The notes under the pieces: generated by a model
Told to the model about the DNA's origin: nothing
Database searches by the model: none
What the model saw: only the letters and a program-made list of their open reading frames with translations
Program-made: the position numbers and the translations under genes
Shown: in pieces, positions 1-6,805 of the stretch
Layout: each line of letters opens with the position of its first letter
Numbering within the stretch: the stretch's first letter is position 1
From: Ga0077553 sp038215275
GTDB taxonomy: Bacteria; Acidobacteriota; Terriglobia; Bryobacterales; Bryobacteraceae
Assembly (NCBI GenBank): GCA_038215275.1
Contig: JBBQRA010000193.1
Span: forward strand, 1 to 11,678
Length of the DNA stretch: 11,678 bases
Reading direction: 5' to 3'

Positions 1-3000
1 GCGTTGGTTTCATGCCTCTCCCTCACCGCGCAGGAGTATCGCGGCCGTGTACAGGGCTCGGTTACGGATTCGTCACAGGCCGTTGTGGCGGGCGCTTCCG
101 TCGTCCTTACGGACGTGAACACCGGGGTTTCCAGTACCCGGCAGACCAATGAGCAGGGCCGCTATCTGTTTGATTTAGTGTTGCCCGGAAAGTACCGTGT
201 TTCGGTACAGATGCAGGGGTTTAATAAGTTTGTGCAGGAGAACGTCGTGCTGCAGTCGCGTTCCGATATGACAGTGGATGCTACACTGCGGCCGGGCGAT
301 GTGCGAGAGACGGTGACGGTGGAAGCCCAGGCGAGTACAGTGCAGTTCAACACAAGTAAGTTGGAAACTACGGTGGACAGCGCCTTGGTCGCGAATCTCC
401 CGCAGATGTCGCGGAATCCACTGCTGTTGGCGCGTTTGGATCCCGCGGTGGTACAGAGCGATACGGCGCGGGAAGTGGAGCCGTACTTCACGTGGTCGGG
501 GAACCGGCAGGAAATTGGAGGTGGCCGGAACTTCTCGAACGATCTGCAGATTGACGGCAGCCCGATTGGGATTGGCTATAAGACGAGCTACATGCCGTCG
601 CCGGACGCGGTGCAGGAGGTGGCGGTGCAACAGAACGCGGTGGACGCCGAGTACGGGCATTCGTCGGGATCGGCGATTACCCTCACGATGAAGGCGGGGA
701 CCAATGCCTGGCACGGGAACACCTTTTATCAGGGCCAGTATCCCTGGGCAAACGCACTTGAGAACCGGGTGTTCCGGACGACTAACCTGGGGCGGACGCA
801 CATGTGGGGCGGGACGGTAGGAGGTCCAATTAAGAAGAACAAGCTGTTCAACTTCTTTTCGTACGAGCAGTGGCGGAAGACGGATCCGAACGATTTGATT
901 CAGACGCTGCCAACGGATCTGGAGCGGGCAGGGAATTTTTCGCAGTCGCTGAACGCGTTGGGTGGACTGCGGGCGATCTATGATCCTTTTACGACGCAGA
1001 CTTCGGCTGACGGGCGAACAGTGACGCGGATGCCTTTACCGGGAAACGTCATTCCTCCATCGATGCAGGATCCGGTGGCGCGGATGTTCATGGACCAGTT
1101 ATGGAAGCCGAACCGGCCCGGCCAGGGACCTTATAATGTCAACAACTATTACGTGCCGCTGCCGATTCGGTATGACTATCACAATCTGTCGAACCGGACG
1201 GACTATGCGATGAACGACAAGCTGCGATTCTACGGACGGTACAGCAAGCTGTGGACGCCGGTGACGACGTCGAATCCGACCGGATCGGATTTCTACGTGA
1301 ACGACCGGGGCAGCCAACGGGATGCGACGTCGATTTCGGGCGATGCGGTTTTTGTGGCGAGTCCGACGACGATCATCAACATCAACGGGACGTACCATAG
1401 CTTCGTTGATGCGTCCCGGTTTGCTTCGACCAACGAGGGTGGATGGGGGAAGATCTGGCCGAACGCGAGTTTCCCGAGCACTGTTTTTGGCAACAAGGCG
1501 GTGCCGGAGTTGATTCCCCGAATGTCGATCATGGGCACGGGGACCGGGGAATACTGGACGGCCCTCGGCCCCCGGGGCGGCATTTGGGATCAGCGGCCAA
1601 CGGCGGATAGCGTGAGTTTGAAAGTTGCCCGGCAACAGGGCAAGCACTACTTGAAGATGGGCGCTGACACGCGGGGTACTCGGACGACCAGCCTGCTCGT
1701 CAACAACACGCCCGGGTTCGGGTTTCAGGCGGACGGGAGCGCGGCGACATTCGTGAATCCGGATCTGCGGACCTCTGGCGACGGCTTTGCGACGTTCCTG
1801 CTGGGCGCGGTGCAGCCGGCCGGTGGCGGCGCCGATAGCTGGGACAGCGGAGCGACTTCGATGACGGCGACGATTCTTCCGCAGGGGCAGAATCGGTTCT
1901 ACGGCATGTTCATCAACGATGACTGGAAGGTCAACCGCAATCTGACGATCAACATGGGCCTGCGTTACGAGTACGAGACGGCGTATACCGATCCGGAGAA
2001 CCGCCTGACGCGGCCGCTCGATTTGACGTCACCGATTCCAGAGATGCAGGGGGCTGGCGCGCCGGTGATGCCGCCGGAACTCAGCCAGTTCTACAAAGGG
2101 CCAACCGTTTTCAACGGAGCATTTCAATTCGCCGATTCGAACAACCGTGGCCAGTGGGACGCCGGGCGAGGCGGGCTTTCGCCTCGTATCGGCATGGCTT
2201 ACCGCATCAATGACAACACGTCGTTTCGGGTGGGGTACGGACGATACCTGACTCCGTGGACCGGCGGTACGCTGGATATTTTTGGAACCTACTATGTCGG
2301 ATACAAGAATGTGACCGGTGCGTATCCGGCGGTGCAGGGTGTTCCGCAAACGCGGTTGCGAGATCCCTTCCCGGCGGCAACGCCGGTGGTTCCGGCCTAT
2401 GAACAGCGATTGGGGCGGTATACTGCCCTGGGAGACTCGTTCAACTTCGTGAACCAGAACCGGCCTCGGGCTTACAGCGACCGCATTAACTTTTCGTTCC
2501 AACGCCAGTTGGTGCAGAACATGGTGCTGGACGTCACTTACTATCTCAACTTCTCCCAGCAAAACGTCGGCATCTACAACATCAATCAGGTGGATCCGCG
2601 GGTAGCGTATGAGTTCAAGGACGCGACGAACATCGCAGTGCCGAATCCGTTCTTTGGGTTTTCCACTCTCGAGAAGTTCCCGGGATCGTTGCGTTTCCAG
2701 CGCAATGTTGCCCTGACGACATTGGCCCGGCAATATCCGCAGTACGGGAACTTGAACGTGGTGGACGGCATTCGGGGCGGCGATTCGCGGTATCAATCGT
2801 TCCAGCTTCGTTTAAACCGGCGTTTCGCGAATGGGTACAGCGTGCTGCTGGGTTATAACTACAGCCGGCAGCAGGACGAGGTCTTCTTCAACGATATATC
2901 GAGCTACCTGCAGGACTTCACGTGGCAGGAGAGCGATCGTCCGAGGAGTCGCGTGTCTCTGGCGGGCACCTGGGAGGTGCCGGTAGGCCGGGGCCGGCAG

Positions 3001-3450
3001 TTCATGGGCGGAATGCCAAAGGTGGTGGATCTGGCCTTAGGAGGCTGGGACGTCACGGGCCTGATGACGTGGAGGTCGGGGTTCTATGTGCGGTTCGGCG
3101 GCATGCTGGCGGATGGCGACCCGCGAGTGGACAATCCAACGCCGGGCAAATGGTTCAACACCGCGGCGTTCGCGCGGCTACCTAACTTTACGCCGCGGAC
3201 GAACCCCTGGCAGTATGACGGGGTAACCAATCCAGGGTTGTTCAATCTGGATGCGTCGATTGTGAAGCGGATGCCGATTACCGAACGCGTTCGCGGGGAA
3301 CTGCGGATGGACGTTTTCAACGCGGCGAACAACATGACGTGGGCGAACCCGAACACGAACGTACAAAGCGCTCTGTTCGGGGTGACTAACAATCAGTTGT
3401 CCGGCACGTTCGGGCGGCGCGCGCAGCTTGGTTTGCGCGTGGAGTTTTAG
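1..3450 (+). CDS. Oar-like TonB-dependent receptor with carboxypeptidase-regulatory-like domain (5' end outside window)
   Basis: Outer-membrane beta-barrel receptor of the Oar/CarboxypepD_reg type. The frame is open to the window edge. The first visible residues (ALVSCLSLTAQ) look like the end of a signal peptide, so the TTG at 4 is probably internal and the true start upstream. Visible residues ~12-98 form the regulatory-like Ig fold (RGRVQGSVTD, then NEQGRY and LVLPGKYRVSV). Residues ~100-270 hold a plug-like region (VTVEAQ, NDLQIDG, EYGHSSGSAITLTMKAGTN). The family signature GGPIKKNK lies at nt 820-843. The rest is barrel strands with motifs such as FINDDWKVNRNLTINMGLRYEYE and a C-terminal aromatic end (LGLRVEF), the usual signal for BAM-dependent assembly. 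About 1,149 residues are visible, normal for the family. The mature part has no cysteine. The transported ligand is unknown; such receptors are often assigned to glycan or peptide uptake, but nothing here fixes that. The TPR gene follows after 12 bp. Confidence 0.93.
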   Translation, partial: ALVSCLSLTAQEYRGRVQGSVTDSSQAVVAGASVVLTDVNTGVSSTRQTNEQGRYLFDLVLPGKYRVSVQMQGFNKFVQENVVLQSRSDMTVDATLRPGDVRETVTVEAQASTVQFNTSKLETTVDSALVANLPQMSRNPLLLARLDPAVVQSDTAREVEPYFTWSGNRQEIGGGRNFSNDLQIDGSPIGIGYKTSYMPSPDAVQEVAVQQNAVDAEYGHSSGSAITLTMKAGTNAWHGNTFYQGQYPWANALENRVFRTTNLGRTHMWGGTVGGPIKKNKLFNFFSYEQWRKTDPNDLIQTLPTDLERAGNFSQSLNALGGLRAIYDPFTTQTSADGRTVTRMPLPGNVIPPSMQDPVARMFMDQLWKPNRPGQGPYNVNNYYVPLPIRYDYHNLSNRTDYAMNDKLRFYGRYSKLWTPVTTSNPTGSDFYVNDRGSQRDATSISGDAVFVASPTTIININGTYHSFVDASRFASTNEGGWGKIWPNASFPSTVFGNKAVPELIPRMSIMGTGTGEYWTALGPRGGIWDQRPTADSVSLKVARQQGKHYLKMGADTRGTRTTSLLVNNTPGFGFQADGSAATFVNPDLRTSGDGFATFLLGAVQPAGGGADSWDSGATSMTATILPQGQNRFYGMFINDDWKVNRNLTINMGLRYEYETAYTDPENRLTRPLDLTSPIPEMQGAGAPVMPPELSQFYKGPTVFNGAFQFADSNNRGQWDAGRGGLSPRIGMAYRINDNTSFRVGYGRYLTPWTGGTLDIFGTYYVGYKNVTGAYPAVQGVPQTRLRDPFPAATPVVPAYEQRLGRYTALGDSFNFVNQNRPRAYSDRINFSFQRQLVQNMVLDVTYYLNFSQQNVGIYNINQVDPRVAYEFKDATNIAVPNPFFGFSTLEKFPGSLRFQRNVALTTLARQYPQYGNLNVVDGIRGGDSRYQSFQLRLNRRFANGYSVLLGYNYSRQQDEVFFNDISSYLQDFTWQESDRPRSRVSLAGTWEVPVGRGRQFMGGMPKVVDLALGGWDVTGLMTWRSGFYVRFGGMLADGDPRVDNPTPGKWFNTAAFARLPNFTPRTNPWQYDGVTNPGLFNLDASIVKRMPITERVRGELRMDVFNAANNMTWANPNTNVQSALFGVTNNQLSGTFGRRAQLGLRVEF

Positions 3451-3455
3451 GGAAG
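3449..3455 (+). promoter_or_regulatory. Ribosome binding site for the first TPR gene
   Basis: AGGGAAG lies 7 nt before the ATG at 3463 and overlaps the TAG stop of the upstream receptor. The purine-rich match to the Shine-Dalgarno consensus is moderate. Its position inside the upstream stop codon suggests translational coupling. Confidence 0.5.
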
Positions 3456-3462
3456 CGGTTGG

Positions 3463-5112
3463 ATGGTTAGATGGGCGGTCCTCCTGTGGGTTGCGGCGGC
3501 CGGGGCTCTTCGGGCTCAGGCTCCGCCGGACCTGCGGGAGGCGGCCCGCTTGGACCGGGATGGGAAGTGCGGGGAGGCGGAGTTGATTTACCGGCGGGCA
3601 CTCGGGGCGGGAACGCCTTCGCCGGCGCTCCTGAATAATGCGGGCAATCACTACTTGGCGTGCGGGAATGGGGCGAAGGCACGGGAGCACTACGAAGCGC
3701 TGAGGCGGGTAGCGCCTGCGCACGTGAATGCGAATCTGCAGTTGGCGAAGATGGCCATTGAGGCGAAGCGACCTAGGGAAGCGGAGCGGTATCTGGCTGC
3801 GTTGGGGGCGAACGGGGAGGCTGAAGTGATGGCCGAGGCCGGAACGTTGTACGCGCGGATGGGTGACTTCCGGCGAGCGCAGGAGCGGTTCGAACGGGTG
3901 GCCGCATTGCGGCCGGGTGATTTCGGGGCGCTGTGGAATCTGGGACGGGCTGCGGCGCGGACGGGGGACTTGGTGGTGGCACGGGGGGCCCTCGAAGCGG
4001 CGATGCGGTTGCGGCCGGAGGATGCGGGCGCTCTGTTTGAGCTAGGTGCAGCGCATGCGGCATCGGGGGAGTTTCCCCGTGCCGTGTACCTGTTGGCACA
4101 GGCGCAAAAGGCGGCGCCGTACGATACTGGAGTTGCTCTGGCGTTGGCACGGGCGGCGGAGGGCGCGGGCTACTACGGGGATGCGGCACTGGCTTATGAC
4201 CGCTACCTGGTGCTGCGGCCCGCCGATGAGGGATCAAGGCGAGACCGGGCGCGGGCATTGGCCAACACGACCGGGCGGCGGGAAGAGGGAGTCCGGGAAC
4301 TGGAGGCGTACGTGAAGAGGCTGCCTGAGGACGCGGCAGGGCATTTTGAGTTAGCTCAGTTGTGTTGGAAGGCGGAGCCGGAACGGTCGCTTACGCTGTT
4401 GGCGGAAGCGGTTCGGCTGGATCCTAAGATGGCGGCGGCACATACGGCGCGGGGTTGGCTGCTGCACCGGTTGGGACGGGATGAGGAGGCGTTGCCGCAT
4501 CTGGAGGCGGCCCGTATGATATCGCCGCTGGCGGTTCGGGTTTGGGATCAGTACGGGCTGGTGTTGCAGGCGCTCGATCGGGGCGAGGAGGCGGAGGCGG
4601 CGTTTCGGAAGGCGGTGGAGTTGGGTCTGGCGGATTGGGAGGCGCGGCTGCACCTGGGGCGCGTGCTGATGGAACAAGGGCGGGAGGCGGAGGCGCGGAC
4701 TTGGCTGGAGGCCTATGAGAAGTTGCGGCCGGCGCGGCAGCGGAACGCGCGGAGCGAGGCGGGGATGATTGAACTGGCGACCTTGCCGGCGGCGGAGGCG
4801 CGGCAGCGGGAGTTGACCAGGTTGACGGCGCTCGTGAAAGCGCGACCGGACGATTCGGTGTTGCGACTGCATTTGGACAAGCTACTGTTGGCGGATGGGC
4901 GGCTTGAAGAGATCGTGAAGATGGCGCTGAGTGGACGGTTGGCGGAAGCGGAACGGGAGTTGGTGGGGATGATCAGGGAGCGGCCGGATTGGGAGCGCCT
5001 GCGAAAGTTCCATTCGCTGGTGGTGGCGCAGCAAAAGGGAGGAGTGGGGACGGGGGACTGCGGGCGGTTGGAGGACTGGTTGCGGGCGGCATGCCTGGAG
5101 GGCGGGAAGTGA
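3463..5112 (+). CDS. Secreted tetratricopeptide-repeat protein
   Basis: A 549-residue protein with an N-terminal Sec signal peptide (positive n-region MVR, hydrophobic core, ALRAQA cleavage site near residue 20), so it acts in the periplasm or beyond. The body is mostly helical TPR units of about 34 residues. Clear examples start near PALLNNAGNHYLACGN, ALWNLGRAAARTGD, ALFELGAAHAASGE, GHFELAQLCWKAEP, AHTARGWLLHRLGRDEE and EARLHLGRVLMEQGRE, each followed by an A..a...L.P-type second helix; I count roughly 8-10. The last ~60 residues (from LRLHLDKLLLADGR) include a degenerate repeat and end in a charged tail with two cysteines (GDCGRL, RAACLEG). No catalytic motif is seen, so a scaffolding or protein-binding role is inferred. 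It sits between a receptor gene and a CRTAC1-family gene, overlapping the latter by 4 bp. Codon third positions are extremely G-rich. The exact partner is unknown. Confidence 0.93.
   Translation: MVRWAVLLWVAAAGALRAQAPPDLREAARLDRDGKCGEAELIYRRALGAGTPSPALLNNAGNHYLACGNGAKAREHYEALRRVAPAHVNANLQLAKMAIEAKRPREAERYLAALGANGEAEVMAEAGTLYARMGDFRRAQERFERVAALRPGDFGALWNLGRAAARTGDLVVARGALEAAMRLRPEDAGALFELGAAHAASGEFPRAVYLLAQAQKAAPYDTGVALALARAAEGAGYYGDAALAYDRYLVLRPADEGSRRDRARALANTTGRREEGVRELEAYVKRLPEDAAGHFELAQLCWKAEPERSLTLLAEAVRLDPKMAAAHTARGWLLHRLGRDEEALPHLEAARMISPLAVRVWDQYGLVLQALDRGEEAEAAFRKAVELGLADWEARLHLGRVLMEQGREAEARTWLEAYEKLRPARQRNARSEAGMIELATLPAAEARQRELTRLTALVKARPDDSVLRLHLDKLLLADGRLEEIVKMALSGRLAEAERELVGMIRERPDWERLRKFHSLVVAQQKGGVGTGDCGRLEDWLRAACLEGGK
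5097..5102 (+). promoter_or_regulatory. Ribosome binding site that decides the GTG start of the CRTAC1-family gene
   Basis: GGAGGG lies 6 nt before GTG 5109, inside the 3' end of the TPR gene. This strong site, together with the signal peptide that begins at once after the GTG, favours 5109 over the in-frame ATG at 5091 and the more distant in-frame candidate at 4989. Confidence 0.65.
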
Positions 5113-6725
5113 AGGCAGCACTGGCGTGGTTGCTGTTGTTTGCTCCTGCGGCTCCGTTGTTCACCGACATTGCGTCGCGAAGCGACTTTGCCTATGTGAC
5201 GAACAACGGCTTCGCTGCGGGGCGGAAGTATTTTCCGCAGACCTTGTGCGGCGGGGTGGCGGTGCTGGATTTCGACAATGACGGGCTTATGGACTTGTAC
5301 TTTACGAACGGGGCGCAGTTTCCCGAGATGAAGAAGACCGGCCCGAAGTTCCACAACGCCTTGTTGCGGAACAAGGGGGGCGGGGTGTTCGAGGATGTTA
5401 CGGCGCGGGCTGGTTTGGCCGGTGTTGGCTATAGCTTGGGTGCGGCGGCGGGTGACTTCGACAACGATGGGTTCGCTGATCTGTTTGTGGCTGGCGCGGG
5501 GGCGAATACCCTTTACCGGAACGCGGGGGACGGGACGTTTCAAGAAGTGACGGCGAAGTCTGGGCTCGGCACGAAGCCGGCCGGGACGCTGAGCGTGCAG
5601 GGCGCCTGGGTTGACTACGACCATGACGGCTATTTGGATCTAGTGCTTTCAAACTACACTGTGTGGACGCCGGCGACGGATCAACGGTGTGTGCGTGAGG
5701 ATGGGGTGGATTACTACTGCCACCCGAAGACGTATCCGAGTGTTCCGCATCGTTTGTACCGGAGCAGGGGAGATGGCACGTTTGAGGATGTGACGGAAGC
5801 GGCTGGGTTCGCGACGGCGCGGGGCAAAGGGATGGGAATCGCAATTGCGGATGTGAATGGGGATGGCTGGGAGGACATCTTCATCGCCAACGATACGGAG
5901 CCGAACTTCCTTTTCGTGAACCAAAAGAATGGCAAGTTTGTGGAGCAGGGGTTGGCGCTGGGAGTGGCCTACAACGATGATGCTGCGACGGTGTCGGCGA
6001 TGGGGGCGGATGTCCGGGACTTTGATAATGACGGGTGGCCGGATGTGTTCTATAACGACTTGACGGAACAGGTTTGGGGGCTGTTCCGGAACTTGCGCGG
6101 GAAGTCGTTCCGGTATGTTTCGGCGGCGACGGGGCTGGGGCCATTGAGTATGCCGTTTTCCGGATGGGGTGCTGGTTTTATCGATTTTGACAACGATGGT
6201 TGGCGGGACTTGTACTCGGCGAATGGGGACGTGGATTCGCTGCGGGTGGGGGCGGCGCAGCAGGATACTTTGTTTCGGAATGTGGAGGGGAAGCGGTTCG
6301 TGAATGTGTCGGGGGCGGCGGGGCCGCACTTCGAGCGGAAGGGGTATCAACGGGGGGTGGCTTTCGCGGATCTGAATAACGATGGGTTCCTGGATGTCGT
6401 GGTGACGTCGTTGGGCCGGAAGCCTTCGATATTGATGAATTCGGGGGCGGGAGGCGGGCACTGGCTGCAGTTGCGGTTGGTGGGGCGGAAAGCGAATCGG
6501 GATTCGATTGGAGCTCGGATTACGGTGACCACGCCGGCGGGACGGACGCTGCATGACTGGAAGAGCCCGAGTGTGGGATTTCTCTCGTCGAGCGATCCGC
6601 GGGTGCATTTCGGGTTGGGCGCGGAGGCGAAGGCCGCTTCCGTGGAAGTCCAGTGGCCGGGGGGTGGCGTGTTGCGATTGCAGGATGTGGCTGCGAACCG
6701 AATCCTGACTCTCGAGGAACCGTAG
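5109..6725 (+). CDS. CRTAC1-family protein: FG-GAP/VCBS-type propeller with C-terminal ASPIC/UnbV domain
   Basis: A 538-residue exported protein read from GTG 5109. Residues 1-16 (VKAALAWLLLFAPAAP) form a short signal peptide, followed at once by the family start LFTDIASRSDF. Seven DxDxDG-type calcium-binding loops mark FG-GAP/VCBS-like blades: DFDNDG at 54, DFDNDG at 116, DYDHDG at 169, DVNGDG at 248, DFDNDG at 304, DFDNDG at 359 and DLNNDG at 421. Each is followed by a short hydrophobic strand, and several are paired with LYRN..GDGTF..VT motifs. A cysteine pair (C194 and C204, in RCVREDG and YYCHP) matches a conserved feature of the family. Residues ~451-538 are the ASPIC/UnbV domain (HWLQLRLVG, SIGARITV, FGLGAEAKAASVEVQWPGG, ending RILTLEEP). 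Length and domain order are normal. It overlaps the TPR gene by 4 bp (GTGA), which suggests coupled translation. The role is not established for bacterial members; a calcium-stabilised extracellular binding protein is the best inference. It is the last gene of the first unit. Confidence 0.93.
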   Translation: MKAALAWLLLFAPAAPLFTDIASRSDFAYVTNNGFAAGRKYFPQTLCGGVAVLDFDNDGLMDLYFTNGAQFPEMKKTGPKFHNALLRNKGGGVFEDVTARAGLAGVGYSLGAAAGDFDNDGFADLFVAGAGANTLYRNAGDGTFQEVTAKSGLGTKPAGTLSVQGAWVDYDHDGYLDLVLSNYTVWTPATDQRCVREDGVDYYCHPKTYPSVPHRLYRSRGDGTFEDVTEAAGFATARGKGMGIAIADVNGDGWEDIFIANDTEPNFLFVNQKNGKFVEQGLALGVAYNDDAATVSAMGADVRDFDNDGWPDVFYNDLTEQVWGLFRNLRGKSFRYVSAATGLGPLSMPFSGWGAGFIDFDNDGWRDLYSANGDVDSLRVGAAQQDTLFRNVEGKRFVNVSGAAGPHFERKGYQRGVAFADLNNDGFLDVVVTSLGRKPSILMNSGAGGGHWLQLRLVGRKANRDSIGARITVTTPAGRTLHDWKSPSVGFLSSSDPRVHFGLGAEAKAASVEVQWPGGGVLRLQDVAANRILTLEEP

Positions 6726-6766
6726 CAGCAGGAAACGCAGCAGTAGAAAACGCAGCAGTAGCTTGC
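6725..6766 (+). repeat. Three-unit GCAGCAG-based tandem repeat with in-frame stop codons
   Basis: Head-to-tail units run 6725-6736 (GCAGCAGGAAAC), 6737-6751 (GCAGCAGTAGAAAAC) and 6752-6766 (GCAGCAGTAGCTTGC). A 14-nt perfect repeat, AAACGCAGCAGTAG, occurs at 6733-6746 and 6748-6761 with a 15-bp period. The first unit starts on the last base of the CRTAC1 stop codon. In that gene's frame the array gives further TAG codons at 6744 and 6759, then TAA at 6777. Confidence 0.8.
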
Positions 6767-6805
6767 ATTGCAGAACTAACTCGCATAGTATCTGCCGGAG
6801 GCCCT
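6726..6805. other. 80-bp intergenic spacer between the two gene units
   Basis: Apart from the tandem array at its left end and the Shine-Dalgarno sequence at its right end, I see no terminator hairpin with a T-tract and no convincing promoter. The codon-ending bias of the flanking co-directional genes changes across this spacer from G-ending to C-ending. Whether transcription reads through cannot be told from the sequence. Confidence 0.6.
6797..6801 (+). promoter_or_regulatory. Ribosome binding site for the second receptor gene
   Basis: GGAGG lies 4 nt before ATG 6806. It supports this start over the in-frame upstream candidate at 6653, which would overlap the CRTAC1 gene by 73 bp and put about 50 residues in front of a normal signal peptide. 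Confidence 0.65.

Noticed and set aside
1..36. Lipobox-like LVSC at the start of the first receptor
   Set aside because: It lies within a hydrophobic stretch followed by a normal cleavage context (LTAQ) for a TonB-dependent receptor; these are barrel proteins, not lipoproteins, and the n-region is outside the window.
1322..1513. Short + strand frames inside larger genes (1322-1513, 2922-3185, 3863-4045, 4046-4315, 7452-7868, 7875-8489 and others)
   Set aside because: They are alternative-frame shadows of the receptor and TPR genes with biased, repetitive composition and no independent evidence of translation.
4989..5108. In-frame upstream extension of the CRTAC1 gene, including ATG 5091
   Set aside because: The extension is glycine-rich with no family resemblance, would bury the signal peptide, and has a poorer ribosome site than GTG 5109.
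6763..6791. Promoter-like pair TTGCAT and TAGTAT with 17-bp spacing
   Set aside because: The -35 matches only 3 of 6 consensus bases, and the predicted transcription start would fall on or next to the Shine-Dalgarno sequence at 6797, so it is unlikely to drive the leadered gene.
6653..6805. In-frame upstream extension of the second receptor gene
   Set aside because: ATG 6806 has GGAGG at good spacing and begins a clean signal peptide; the extension overlaps the CRTAC1 gene and reads through the tandem array.
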